From positions 1 through 64,000 of the forward strand of contig JAWSUZ010000034.1 of assembly GCA_033852165.1 (NCBI GenBank): a stretch of 64,000 nucleotides of DNA, in the 5' to 3' direction. Of the stretch, positions 1-8,713 are shown piece after piece. The notes under the pieces were generated by a model. That model ran no database searches, had not been told where the DNA came from, and saw nothing but the letters and a program-made list of their open reading frames with translations. Made by a program: the position numbers and the translations under genes. The stretch's first letter is position 1; every line of letters starts with the position of its first letter. Source of the DNA: Agarilytica sp033852165. Lineage in GTDB: Bacteria > Pseudomonadota > Gammaproteobacteria > Pseudomonadales > Cellvibrionaceae.

Positions 1-2
1 AA

Positions 3-803
3 GACCCTAGCGATGTGACAGCTCCAGCAGCACCTTCTGGTCTTGCAGCCTTCGACATTCATGATAAGTACGCGTCTATGAGCATCAGCAGCACGAACTC
101 AGAAGCGGACTTTAAACGCTACGCGCTTTACCACTCAAACGGCGCATCTGCGGGCTACTCTTCATCGGCAAGCATCAGTATCTCTGGCCTGACTTCAGAA
201 ACGTCTTACAGCCTTTACGTAACGGCGACGGATAACTGTGGTAACGAGTCAGCGGCATCGAACACGGTAAGCTTCACAACAGGCGCTCTTGAGTACATCG
301 CTCCGAGTGCGGTTGCAAGTGCAACGGGCCACTACAACGCCGGTCGTGTGGACTCAGCGGGTTATCTCGCCCTAGGCAACACCTACGGCTTTATCGATAC
401 ATTCACCATGTGGCAGCTACAAGACGGTTCGTGGACTGACGTTGATCAAAGCGAAGCACCTGCGGCAACACCAACTCCTACAGCAACGCCAACTGCGACA
501 CCTACGCCAACGGCTACACCGACTCCAACGCCTACTGCGACCCCAACACCGACTCCTACAGCTACGCCGACTCCAACACCAACGGCTACGCCAACTCCTA
601 CACCTACGCCTACACCCACTCCAGGCTGTAGCGATTACACAGCGACTAACGGAGCGCACGCATCAGCAGGTCGAGCTTACATGCAATACGTTCTCTTGCA
701 CTATGCAACAGGCAGCGATGCTTACTTAGGTCTTGCTACTGCGACGTCTACCCTGAAAACCACTGACGGTGGCACTAACTATTCAATAGGCAGCTGTCCT
801 TAA
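3..803 (+). CDS. 3' end of a secreted modular protein (FN3-like domain, Pro/Thr linker, C-terminal IGSCP module)
   Basis: The frame is open from the first complete codon, so the true start lies left of the window; a GTG at 15 is probably internal. Visible in order are a fibronectin-III-like stretch (about the first 95 codons), a Pro-Thr-Ala linker of about 50 residues (near 460-625), and a Cys-bounded C-terminal module starting at CSDYT and ending YSIGSCP. The module keeps N..H...GRA and a GS motif, and recurs at the end of the protein at 5488-6534. FN3 domain, linker and small terminal module are usual for exported polysaccharide- or polyester-degrading enzymes, but the catalytic part, if any, is outside the window, so no activity is assigned. 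Confidence 0.75.
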   Translation, partial: DPSDVTAPAAPSGLAAFDIHDKYASMSISSTNSEADFKRYALYHSNGASAGYSSSASISISGLTSETSYSLYVTATDNCGNESAASNTVSFTTGALEYIAPSAVASATGHYNAGRVDSAGYLALGNTYGFIDTFTMWQLQDGSWTDVDQSEAPAATPTPTATPTATPTPTATPTPTPTATPTPTPTATPTPTPTATPTPTPTPTPTPGCSDYTATNGAHASAGRAYMQYVLLHYATGSDAYLGLATATSTLKTTDGGTNYSIGSCP

Positions 804-825
804 GTTCAAGCTTCTCCAATAAAAA

Positions 826-888
826 ACGCGGCACCTGCCGCGTAACACTTCCGATAAAATCCTCGCTTTTTGCGGGGTTTTTTTGTTT
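826..888 (+). terminator. Hairpin plus rho-independent terminator after the secreted protein gene
   Basis: A perfect 8-bp inverted repeat (826-833 with 836-843) is followed by a second GC-rich hairpin, cctcgc/gcgggg at 861-877, running directly into seven T at 878-884. The second has the form of an intrinsic terminator for the gene ending at 803. Confidence 0.8.
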
Positions 889-1609
889 AAATATATTGGT
901 TGGAACTTTGTTTTTTAGGCTAAATGATTTTAATTTTTAATGTGTTTGAACGCTCTATGTGATTGGTATAGATTAATTTGCTTCAACCCATAATTCTTTA
1001 AAACAAAATATACCTGGCTTTTACTGTGGTTTTTCCCGCCAAGTATCTATACTTATACTATGACCCCGTTATTTTGTTTCAGGCGCTTACTAGCAGTTTG
1101 ACGTTATCGTACGCTCTAAAATTGCGAAACGAAAAGTGCTTTATCTTTATCGAAGTGACTTTATCTATAGACCTAGGAAAGTAGATGACATAGGGAAAAT
1201 AAAAAGATAATAATGAGATAAATAGTGAAAATTTAAAGAGCAACAGAATTGTATGATTCTGACCGTGTATAAGCTTAAAACGGCAGCGATAGCCGGAAAC
1301 TAATAATAAGCTAAATGTAAATGAGTTCTTTGTTCTTCGGGGCTGCGAGTGGTTCACTTGCTAACAGTGCTGATACGTACAGTTAGGGTTCTAGTTGTAA
1401 AGCGTGGATTCTTGTTTAAAACATATGAGCGTAGTTTTGTTCGCGCATTATGGTATGACGTAATCAGGAGAAATTCTCGAAGGAGTTAGGATGCCGTTTT
1501 CTGTTTGCTTGCCTGTAGTTGAGTGCATGCAATTCTATTTTCCTGAAAGGTGTATCGTTAAATCTGTTGTTTTATACCGCCTTATTGATAAAGTTGGGGT
1601 CGCCTAATT
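889..1609. other. AT-rich intergenic region without a supported gene
   Basis: No reading frame here has a convincing start, codon usage or family resemblance. A 92-codon minus-strand frame at 1079-1357 has low-complexity, AT-driven composition and no ribosome binding site. The 3' part presumably holds the promoter of the downstream permease, but no box stands out clearly. Confidence 0.5.
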
Positions 1610-2512
1610 TTGGAAATATGGGTGCCGATTACAATTCTTGCTGCGTTTAGCCAAAGCATTCGTTCAGCCCTACAAAAACACCTCACTGAAAACCTTAGTA
1701 CCCTGGGTACAACTCAAGCGCGTTTTTTTTACGCAGTACCATTTGCTATTATTTACATCTGTTACTTGTGTTATGGAGTGGGATATGAAATTCCCGATCC
1801 TAATCTAAAATTTTATACGTATGCCATTGTCGGTGGTTTATCTCAAATAGTAGCCACGGCGCTGTTGGTTAAATTGTTTTCGTATCGTAATTTCTTTGTT
1901 GGTATTACGTATTCCAAAACAGAAACGATTCAAGCGGCCTTGTTGGGCTTCTTTATTTTGGGTGATGGTCTTACTACGGGGGCGATTATTGGTATATCAC
2001 TTGGCATTGTGGGTGTGATGCTCATGTCGAGTACGCGAAATAATACGAGCTTTGCGGGTCTGTTGAGTTCCTTGAAAACGAAATCGGCTTTGATTGGTGT
2101 TTGTGCAGGGCTGTTTTTTGGCGTGTCGGCAGTTTCGTTTCGCGGTGCCAGCCTTTCGCTTGAGGGGGGCTTTGTGATTCAGGCTTCCTTCACGTTAACC
2201 GTTGTATTGATTTTTCAGTCGATAGCTGTGTCTTTGTATCTGTTCAAGCGTGAGCCTGGGCAAATGACGTTGGTGATTCGTCATTGGCGATTGTCATGGT
2301 TGGTGGGATTGACGGGCATGATTGCTTCAGCGTGCTGGGTTACGGCAATGACGATTGAAAATGCCTGTCATGTGCGGGCGCTTGGCCAGGTAGAGCTGGT
2401 TTTTGCTTTTGCCGTATCGGCGATCATATTCAAGGAGAAGACTAGCAGGATGGAGTTTTTTGGTATTTCAATTATTCTGTCTGGGATTCTTATCTTGGTC
2501 TTTTATAAGTGA
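1610..2512 (+). CDS. EamA/DMT-superfamily membrane permease
   Basis: A 300-residue, very hydrophobic protein with about ten predicted membrane spans arranged as two EamA-like halves, the usual size for a drug/metabolite transporter of the inner membrane. The second half ends with the family-typical pattern of a conserved Glu in a helix (GQVELVFAF) and a final span near the C-terminus. The only upstream start in frame is TTG at 1610; no early in-frame Met exists, and the ribosome site is weak. Substrate cannot be told from sequence; DMT members export amino acids, nucleosides or drugs. It stands alone between two sizeable gaps. Confidence 0.8.
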   Translation: MEIWVPITILAAFSQSIRSALQKHLTENLSTLGTTQARFFYAVPFAIIYICYLCYGVGYEIPDPNLKFYTYAIVGGLSQIVATALLVKLFSYRNFFVGITYSKTETIQAALLGFFILGDGLTTGAIIGISLGIVGVMLMSSTRNNTSFAGLLSSLKTKSALIGVCAGLFFGVSAVSFRGASLSLEGGFVIQASFTLTVVLIFQSIAVSLYLFKREPGQMTLVIRHWRLSWLVGLTGMIASACWVTAMTIENACHVRALGQVELVFAFAVSAIIFKEKTSRMEFFGISIILSGILILVFYK

Positions 2513-2664
2513 TTGTTCAATTGCGTTGGGCGGTTTTGGTTCACCTATTTTAACGTCGGTTTGGTGGGTAAGCTGTGAAGATTTAAGCCTGGACTCTTGT
2601 CTTATGTCGTAGAGGGGATGTTAAACTGATCGCCTTCGTTAAAACACACGACAACGGTTACGAA

Positions 2665-3222
2665 ATGAGCAAGTCTCTACAAGATCAATTGATGGGCGCC
2701 GGTCTTATCGACGGTAAGAAAGCCAAGAAAATATCCAAGGATAAGCGTAAGGCGAAAAACGAAAAGCGAAGAACTAAAGATGATTCCTTGAGTGAGTCTC
2801 AGGCTTCTGTTCAGAAGGCCCAGCAGGAAAAGTTGGCGCGTGATCAAGAGCTTAATCAACAGCGTAATCAAGTGGCTGAGAAAAAGGCTTTGGCTGCACA
2901 AGTGGCGCAGTTGGTTGGGCATTATAAGTTAGCGCGCAGATCTGCTGATGTGGAGTTCAACTTTACGCATGGCAGTACGATTAAAAAGATTTTAGTGACT
3001 TCAAGTATGGCGGATGAGTTGTCGAGAGGGCGCTTGTGTATTGCCTGTTTGGGCGAGTCTTATGATGTGATACCGAAGCCGATTGCGGATAAAATTCGTG
3101 AGCGTGATGAGTCTGCAGTTGTGGTGTATAACGAAAAGACTGGCGAGCAGGGCAGTGAAACTTCGGATGCTGATGATGATTACTATGCTCAGTTTGAAAT
3201 TCCTGATGATTTGGTTTGGTAG
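2665..3222 (+). CDS. DUF2058 (YaiL-type) nucleoprotein-like protein
   Basis: The 185-residue protein opens with MSKSLQDQLMGAGLID and a Lys/Arg-rich segment (residues 17-40), then a charged helical region and a C-terminal conserved domain ending YYAQFEIPDDLVW. This matches the DUF2058 family (E. coli YaiL, about 180 aa), described as a polynucleotide-associated protein of unclear biochemical role. The basic N-terminus fits nucleic-acid binding. Start is the only sensible ATG. It is monocistronic and followed by a long repeat-bearing gap. Confidence 0.85.
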   Translation: MSKSLQDQLMGAGLIDGKKAKKISKDKRKAKNEKRRTKDDSLSESQASVQKAQQEKLARDQELNQQRNQVAEKKALAAQVAQLVGHYKLARRSADVEFNFTHGSTIKKILVTSSMADELSRGRLCIACLGESYDVIPKPIADKIRERDESAVVVYNEKTGEQGSETSDADDDYYAQFEIPDDLVW

Positions 3223-3261
3223 TGTTTTGCTGGTGCTCATACATAAGATGAGTCGCTATAG

Positions 3262-3305
3262 TGAGCGAATTAAAGTGTCAGGTTTGGACGGTAAAATATA
3301 GGGGC
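3262..3305 (+). repeat. Partial copy of the ~98-bp palindromic intergenic repeat
   Basis: The stretch begins gagcgaattaaagtgtcagg and resembles the left end of the element at 10684-10781 (gagcgaatttaaaatgtcag), continuing into a degraded atataggggc block. Only this end can be aligned by eye, so it is called a partial, decayed copy. Confidence 0.5.
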
Positions 3306-3432
3306 TTGTTCATCTTGTGACGTGTCATAGGAGCTTGTAAATAACTCTGTGTAACTGCTCAACCTATTTGTCACACATGAGGGGCAAGCGTCAGGCACGC
3401 CGCTGACACTTCCACGTAGGTTCTCGAGAGTC

Positions 3433-3560
3433 ATTCTCGACCGCATCTCGATTCTGGCTTCCTCGATAACTGCTCGGCTTTATCTCCTCGATAACTGCTC
3501 CTGCGTTATTCTGCTGACGCGCGTCCTGCGCTAATGAGTCGTCCTACCAATTACATCCAT
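3433..3560 (-). repeat. Dispersed intergenic repeat, inverted relative to the copy at 8421-8566
   Basis: The reverse complement of 3433-3560 (reading ...atgtaattggtagg, actcattagcgcagga, cagaataacgcaggagcag, ttatcgag...) matches 8471-8560 almost base for base over about 90 bp. Internally, ctcgataactgctc occurs twice (near 3462 and 3487). The region 3223-3827 has no supported gene; a 102-codon frame crossing the next start is a shadow. The element has no coding potential and could be a decayed MITE or an insertion-sequence remnant. Confidence 0.7.
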
Positions 3561-3827
3561 ATATGTGCTCTGCGCGGTCTAATCCCCCACTTCTATGTGG
3601 TAAATGGCTGAAGAGGGGCTTGTCGCTACCCTTGCCCCTAGAGCGCTCTCACTATGTTCATCCATCGAAGCTGTTTTTCCTTGATTTATCATTTCTATTT
3701 AATCAGTTGTTTCTATCGAAGATAAAGTCCCGTTACTCTATTTACAGCAATAAACCTCTTTGTATTTGGGACGGATACCTTTGGTGGGTTAGAATCCCAA
3801 ACCAAAATTCACAGACAAGGTTTTCTT

Positions 3828-5324
3828 ATGACAGCCCAATCAGTAGGCCAAATATTCAAGCAAAATGTTGAGCAAGCGCCAGAACGTGCGTTTTTACATG
3901 GCCCAGATGGCCATGTATGGAGCCGTTCGGCGTTTGATCTTTTGGCTGAAAATATCGCGACAAAATTGGCTGCCAGTGGCGCTGAACGAGGAGAGCGGGT
4001 TACGGTTGTTGTAGAGAAGACGCCGCAGGCATTTGCGACTTACCTAGCATGTCAGTATGCCGGGTACGTCTATCACCCAGCTAATATTGGTTACACGGAC
4101 TCTGAGCTGAGTTTTTTGATTGATGATGCGAAGCCTAAGGTTGTTGTGTGTGATCCGGCTCGAACTGCAGCTTTTGAGACTATTGGGGCGGGTATTTTGA
4201 CCTTAGACGCGAGCGGGGCGGGTAGTCTGCTTGAGTTTAATGCAAATGATGAAAAATACCCGATGTATTCCGCTGAGCCGAATGATTGGGCTGCTTTGCT
4301 GTACACCTCTGGCACCACGGGTAAGCCGAAAGGCGCGATGTTGAGTCAAAACAATCTGCTGTCCAATGCATTAACGATGTTGGACGCTTGGCAGATTACC
4401 GATGCAGATCGTTTGTTGCACGTGCTGCCAATATTCCATACTCACGGATTGTTTGTCGCGGGGAATACGTCGCTGTGTTCTGGTTGTGAAATTTTGTTTG
4501 AAAACAGTTTTAATATCGATGCTGTGTTTAGGCGCTTGCCAGAAGCGACAACGTTTATGGGGGTTCCGACGCATTATGGTCGTATCTTATCGGATGAACG
4601 TTTGAATGCCGAATCGACTGCAAAAATGCGTTTATTCGTCAGTGGTTCTGCACCTTTAGATGCGATTTCATCGGATACTTTTTTTGAAAAAACTGGCCAT
4701 CGTGTGCTTGAACGCTACGGTATGACGGAAACGAATATGCTGACGTCGAACCCTTTAGATGGTGACCGTGTTGCTGGCAGCGTTGGGCAACCACTACCGG
4801 GTATTTCTGTTCGTATACGTAAAGACAGTGGCGAACTGGCTGCGGTGGGCGAGATTGGGATTGTGGAAGTGAAAGGCCCGAATATTTGCCAAGGTTATCT
4901 CGGTTTAGAGCAAAAGACGAAAGACGCTTTTACTGGTGACGGATACTTTATTACCGGTGATCTTGGCTTTTTCAATGAGCAAAACTACCTGACTTTGAGT
5001 GGTCGCGAGAGTGACATGATCATCAGTGGCGGCTTTAACGTTTATCCGCGTGAAGTTGAAAATGCTTTACTGGATTACGATGGTGTAAAAGAGGTGGCTG
5101 TCTTTGGTGTGCCCCATTCTGATTTTGGTGAGGGCGTGACAGCTGCCGTTGTGACAGAAGGGTATGCGCTAGATGGGAAGGATATTATTACTGCAGCAAA
5201 AAAAGTACTGGCGGCGTATAAGGCGCCCAAGCGAATTATTTTTATGGATGAGTTGCCTAAAAACGCGATGGGTAAGGTTGATCGTAAGTCGATGAAAGCA
5301 GAGTACGCGGATATTTATAAGTAA
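3828..5324 (+). CDS. matB: Malonyl-CoA synthetase-like acyl-CoA ligase (MatB family)
   Basis: A 498-residue ANL-superfamily adenylate-forming enzyme, full length for the family. The ATP-binding loop TSGTTGKPKG is at 160-169, the adenylate motif RYGMTETNM at 297-304, the hinge GRESDMIISGGFNVYP near 392-407 and the C-terminal catalytic Lys in PKNAMGK near 486. The block LFVSGSAPL, then GHRVLERYGMTETNM..NP.DGDR, is characteristic of malonyl/methylmalonyl-CoA ligases, which use malonate, ATP and CoA in the cytoplasm. Start ATG is preceded by aaggttttct. No malonate decarboxylase or transporter is adjacent, so the exact dicarboxylate is inferred. It ends at a terminator shared with the convergent gene. 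Confidence 0.8.
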   Translation: MTAQSVGQIFKQNVEQAPERAFLHGPDGHVWSRSAFDLLAENIATKLAASGAERGERVTVVVEKTPQAFATYLACQYAGYVYHPANIGYTDSELSFLIDDAKPKVVVCDPARTAAFETIGAGILTLDASGAGSLLEFNANDEKYPMYSAEPNDWAALLYTSGTTGKPKGAMLSQNNLLSNALTMLDAWQITDADRLLHVLPIFHTHGLFVAGNTSLCSGCEILFENSFNIDAVFRRLPEATTFMGVPTHYGRILSDERLNAESTAKMRLFVSGSAPLDAISSDTFFEKTGHRVLERYGMTETNMLTSNPLDGDRVAGSVGQPLPGISVRIRKDSGELAAVGEIGIVEVKGPNICQGYLGLEQKTKDAFTGDGYFITGDLGFFNEQNYLTLSGRESDMIISGGFNVYPREVENALLDYDGVKEVAVFGVPHSDFGEGVTAAVVTEGYALDGKDIITAAKKVLAAYKAPKRIIFMDELPKNAMGKVDRKSMKAEYADIYK

Positions 5325-5369
5325 CAACCTGAGTTTGAATGCTCTGTTTGGGGCGTTAGTTTGAGCGAT

Positions 5370-5408
5370 AAAAAAACCGGTAACCTTTGCAGGGTACCGG
5401 TTTTTTTA
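5370..5408. terminator. Bidirectional intrinsic terminator between convergent genes
   Basis: The stem aaccggta/taccggtt extends by two further G-C pairs around a short loop and is flanked by an A-run on the left and seven T on the right (5401-5407). It can therefore stop transcription of the ligase (+) and of the secreted-protein gene (-), whose stop lies at 5488. Confidence 0.85.
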
Positions 5409-5487
5409 TTGTCTCTGAGTTAGCCTACTTTATAGAACGAAGTTTTGGCTTCAGCTCAGATGGATATTAATTAATGTAATGACGTCC

Positions 5488-6534
5488 TTATGGGCAGCTA
5501 CCGATTTGCCAGTAGTTGCTGTAATAGCTGTGTAGGGTGTTGTAACCCCAGGTCGACCCTGACATTGCATCGCCGCTGCCATTGGCAACATAGTTTGGTG
5601 TCCAAATATTACCTGAGCTCGTCGCGCGTCCGCCGGTCTTGTGGTAATAGTTGAAGGTTGTCACTTGGCTACAATTGGGGAGCGGTGTGGGAGTCGGAGT
5701 AGTTGTAGGTGTTGGTGTTGGTGTCGCAGTTGGTGTCACAACTGGTGTCGGAGTTGGGGTTGGTGCAGGCGAAGGCTCTGGAGTCGGTGTTGGTGGTATT
5801 CCCTCAACATTGAATGTGAGCTCACGCGAGTAATGGAATTCACCATTAAGGTCTTCTGCATACACTTGAAGTACGTAGTCACCAGCCGTTGTCATTGTCA
5901 TGCTATTGTCGGTGGAGTTAGCTACCGAACCGTAATCGTGAAAGTTAACAAACATCGGGGGGATCACAGCCCCTATTGGTGCTTCGATAGGGATCAGTTG
6001 GACAATTTGTAAATCGCCGGAATAATCGTCAACCTGGTAAGGGAATGAGAGCTCCGCACTGTTACCGCCCAATTGCACGATGTCGTATCTACCAACAGTA
6101 GTGATGGGGTTGGATTCATCGTAGCGAACGGTGACTTGTCGAGAACATGTGCCGATACCGTTTGGTGTTTCGACTTCTAACATAACGTCGTGAGTGCCGA
6201 CAGTTGTTGGGATTGGCATGGATTGAATGCCATCTTGATTGTCGATTAACGTAGTATTGAACCAAACGCCTTCAATGCCTACGCCAATGTTTGGCTCTGG
6301 GTTTACGAATAGTTCTCCGTTCAGGTATAGGTGGGCGCTAATGCCGCCGAAGTTTGTTTCTCCTTCTAGATCTACATTGGCCCATTTGATAATAAACCCG
6401 GTCTCATATTCGCCACTAGTGGCGTTTACTTCGGGAATTTCAGCGATGTCGAGAATGTCGCACGTGGGTGCTGCAAATGCAGCATTTGTCGATAGTATTG
6501 TTGTAGCCGCGAGTAATAATTTCTTGTAATGCAT
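5488..6534 (-). CDS. Secreted protein with Ig-like region, Pro/Thr linker and C-terminal IGSCP module
   Basis: A start at the CAT complement 6532-6534 gives 348 residues beginning MHYKKLLLAATTILS with a cleavable signal peptide ending AFA, and has an AGGA site upstream; an ATG further upstream (6609) would only add an implausible N-terminus. After the signal come two beta-rich, Ig-like regions (about residues 25-245), a Pro-Thr linker (about 250-290) and a C-terminal module starting CSQVT and ending YWQIGSCP with N..H...GRA. That module matches the end of the protein at 3-803, so both probably use the same surface- or substrate-targeting device. No catalytic motif was recognised. Function unknown, extracellular or periplasmic. 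Confidence 0.75.
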   Translation of the reverse strand: MHYKKLLLAATTILSTNAAFAAPTCDILDIAEIPEVNATSGEYETGFIIKWANVDLEGETNFGGISAHLYLNGELFVNPEPNIGVGIEGVWFNTTLIDNQDGIQSMPIPTTVGTHDVMLEVETPNGIGTCSRQVTVRYDESNPITTVGRYDIVQLGGNSAELSFPYQVDDYSGDLQIVQLIPIEAPIGAVIPPMFVNFHDYGSVANSTDNSMTMTTAGDYVLQVYAEDLNGEFHYSRELTFNVEGIPPTPTPEPSPAPTPTPTPVVTPTATPTPTPTTTPTPTPLPNCSQVTTFNYYHKTGGRATSSGNIWTPNYVANGSGDAMSGSTWGYNTLHSYYSNYWQIGSCP

Positions 6535-6896
6535 GGTTTTATTCGTCCTACAGATTAATCTCGGATGATTGATGATGCTCGATGAATATGAGACAAAAGC
6601 AGTATTCATTTATCGCTGTTGTGTTCGACGCGATTTAATATTTTATGAATTCATCCATTTTAGGGTTGGGCAAAGGCAGTTTTACAAAAAGACTCACTTA
6701 TACCTTTGAGTGAAGTGTCCTGTGTCGTGAGGTTGCACATGATAACGGCAATCTTTTAAAGTCATGGTGATTTAGACGACAATGTCGTAGAAGTGAGGAG
6801 TGGAGCGCATTATAATGCGTTTATTCAAGTGTTAAGATGTGTGCAAGCTGGTGAGTGACTCACATCTCTCTTTATTCGTTTCCATCTTCCGCTTTC
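6535..6896. other. Gap with two small palindromes
   Basis: No gene is supported. A perfect 14-bp palindrome (cgcatt/ataatgcg type) occupies 6806-6819 and an acgaca-a-tgtcgt inverted repeat lies at 6776-6788. They may be operators for the divergent-side promoter of the secreted-protein gene, or part of the repeat-rich character of this stretch. Confidence 0.35.
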
Positions 6897-7484
6897 CTAT
6901 ACTTCGTGAACACCACACAAAAAATCAGCCCATTCAGGGATATGTTCCTGCAGTGTTTTTACATCGCCATTTTTAATGGTGAGTACGGGTGCGAATGGGT
7001 TATCTGCACGAGAATTATCGAGTATGCGTACTTGGTTGCAAAGAGGAATGACGGTTTTTGTATTCTGAAGAACGCGAGGAATACGTGATTCAACTTTATC
7101 ATCTGGAACGCTGTGTCCGCCGAGTTTGACTCTTTGAGATATCCTGGCTTTGTTAAGTTGGGCGGATTCTAGATGAATAAATACCAATATAACCTCATAA
7201 CCCAAGGCTTTGGCTCTGCCGACGAAGTCTATTTTTTTTGCGTGTGAAAAAACGGTTTCGAAGCAAAAACTACGGCCACTTTGAAGTAAGTCGTAACGCA
7301 GTTGTTCGGCAATTTGGGAGGCGTGGTAGCTGTGTGCTTCGGGGGCGTCGGGATATAGTTCTCGGGCAATATTGTCGGCGTTGACGAAAGGTACTCCCAA
7401 TGGTTTTAGGTAGCGCTCGTAAAATGTGGTTTTGCCTGAACCGTTACCTCCGGTGAGTAGCCATAGTTGTTTCTTTTTTTGCAT
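6897..7484 (-). CDS. Zeta-toxin-like P-loop kinase (toxin of a type II toxin-antitoxin pair)
   Basis: A 195-residue P-loop protein with Walker A GGNGSGKTTF at residues 12-21, followed by VNADNIARELYP and a FETVFSHAKKIDF block. This is the pattern of zeta toxins and related small-molecule kinases that phosphorylate UDP-N-acetylglucosamine and block cell-wall synthesis. It sits 30 bp downstream of a ParD-like antitoxin gene on the same strand, which supports a toxin role. Chromosomal zeta-like proteins without epsilon can have other kinase substrates, so toxicity is inferred, not shown. Start ATG with the preceding stop nearby suggests co-transcription. Confidence 0.75.
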   Translation of the reverse strand: MQKKKQLWLLTGGNGSGKTTFYERYLKPLGVPFVNADNIARELYPDAPEAHSYHASQIAEQLRYDLLQSGRSFCFETVFSHAKKIDFVGRAKALGYEVILVFIHLESAQLNKARISQRVKLGGHSVPDDKVESRIPRVLQNTKTVIPLCNQVRILDNSRADNPFAPVLTIKNGDVKTLQEHIPEWADFLCGVHEV

Positions 7485-7514
7485 GGGGTGTTAATTGTGT
7501 TGTTGATTGTATTG

Positions 7515-7919
7515 TTAGTTAAGAGGAACGAAGGTTCCATTGCTGAATTGGCCAACCGTAATGTGCCCGCTGGGATCCGTTTTTTCGAGGTAGCCGGGGT
7601 GGTTTTTTGAGGCCTGGTATTTTACTTCGCTGGCGCTAATGGTGTTGGCTAGGTTGCCTGAGCTGCGGTCGTATTCTAGAGATTCAAATACGGCATCGGG
7701 GTCTATTGCGTCGGTTGTTACGGGTTCGACTTTGATGTTGGCGAGGCCGGAGGAGAGGGCAACGATGTTGTCGGGCGTTAGCTGTGATGCAACGCGTCGA
7801 CCTACGGAGGCCCAGTATTCGATTTGTTCTGCGGTGCTTCTGTGCATGAGTTTCCCGGTTGTAGTGGCTGCATTCATTAGATCTGCCTGCAGTCTTACGG
7901 GTGAGTGTGCTTTTGCCAT
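7515..7919 (-). CDS. ParD-like antitoxin
   Basis: A 134-residue protein whose N-terminus MAKAHSPVRLQADLM...MHRSTAEQIEYWASVGR has the ribbon-helix-helix form of the ParD-like antitoxin family (Pfam ParD_like), in which the first strand binds DNA. The C-terminal part, with GYLEKTDPSGHITVGQF, would neutralise the partner. A strong ribosome site (aagaggaaag) precedes the ATG. It is first in a two-gene unit with the zeta-like kinase, the usual antitoxin-toxin order, and a perfect palindrome lies upstream as candidate operator. Confidence 0.75.
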   Translation of the reverse strand: MAKAHSPVRLQADLMNAATTTGKLMHRSTAEQIEYWASVGRRVASQLTPDNIVALSSGLANIKVEPVTTDAIDPDAVFESLEYDRSSGNLANTISASEVKYQASKNHPGYLEKTDPSGHITVGQFSNGTFVPLN

Positions 7920-7952
7920 GTCGCTTTCCTCTTTGTTACAAACTGTCTTGAG

Positions 7953-7969
7953 TGTAGCATTGTGCTACA
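7953..7969. promoter_or_regulatory. Candidate operator of the toxin-antitoxin unit
   Basis: tgtagca-ttg-tgctaca is a perfect 7-bp inverted repeat with a 3-bp centre, 34 bp upstream of the antitoxin start. Antitoxins of the ribbon-helix-helix class repress their own promoter at such palindromes, so autoregulation is inferred. Confidence 0.55.
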
Positions 7970-8012
7970 GGGGGCGTCTAGTTTGTGTGTCTGGTGCGGT
8001 ATTGGTAGACCG

Positions 8013-8124
8013 CTTCAGTGAACTGGGAAGGTCTTTCAAGACACGCCACAAGTACATCCTGTAGGCTCTTCATTGCCATCCCTGGCAATGAAAGGTCTTG
8101 AAAAACCTTCCCAATCCCCTGAAG
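8013..8124. repeat. REP-like palindromic intergenic element
   Basis: Arms at 8013-8042 and 8095-8124 form a 30-bp inverted repeat with about six mismatches (cttcag...tgggaaggt...tttcaagac). Between them sits a second perfect hairpin cattgcca/tggcaatg at 8071-8090. A further piece of the arm (ggaggtattttcaagac) occurs at 8367-8383. Nested hairpins of this size without coding capacity match mobile palindromic elements scattered between genes in marine gammaproteobacteria. Confidence 0.7.
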
Positions 8125-8420
8125 CTAAGTGCCGGTGTTTAAGGTTTATAATTGTCATTTTCAATAATTTTGTCTTTGATTTTGCGGGGGTGGAGTAAAG
8201 CGGTTTTATCGTTGGTGTCTTGATTGGTGTTGTTCGAAATAGAGGTACTTAACGAATTTAAACCGTGGTTAGAGGTAAATTGTTTTGCTCTTGAGGGGGG
8301 CTAAACCTTGGGGCCAAGAGCATATTGAATAATCTCTCAATACTCGCACATAGCTAGAGTGGTTCGGGAGGTATTTTCAAGACTTTTTTCTGCCATTTGC
8401 CACATGGCAGTAGTGCAAAA

Positions 8421-8566
8421 CATTAGCGCAGGAAGCGCGTAAATAGAATAATGCAGGACAATTTATAAAGATGTAATTGGTAGGGCGACTCATTAGCGTA
8501 GGACGCGCGTAAGTAGAATAACGCAGGAGCAGTTATCGAGAAAGCCAGAGTCGAGAATGCCAGCAG
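8421..8566 (+). repeat. Dispersed intergenic repeat with internal tandem half
   Basis: A 40-bp unit (cattagcgcaggaagcgcgt, aaatagaataatgcagga) at 8421-8458 recurs at 8491-8527, so this copy carries a partial tandem duplication. From 8471 on it matches the reverse complement of 3433-3560. The whole gap 7970-8713 holds this element, the REP-like element and a ctgccat/atggcag hairpin at 8390-8410, and no gene. Confidence 0.7.
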
Positions 8567-8713
8567 AAAGCCGTTCAGAATGCATTTAGAGCCTGCCCCC
8601 CGAGCAAGGCGAGTGCTTTGGGTGCGGGGTGTCTTCAGAATACATTCCGAGGTGTTATGGCGAGCTAGACTCCAACAATATATTAATAAAAACTAGTAAC
8701 TTTGGCGTTCAGA

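Noticed and set aside
417..659. Minus-strand frame rich in Arg/Trp/Cys
   Set aside because: Antisense shadow of the Pro/Thr linker repeat of the secreted protein.
1079..1357. 92-codon minus-strand frame
   Set aside because: AT-rich, no ribosome site, no family pattern; considered chance.
3563..3871. 102-codon frame running into the acyl-CoA ligase start
   Set aside because: Out of phase with the ligase and made of repeat-bearing intergenic sequence.
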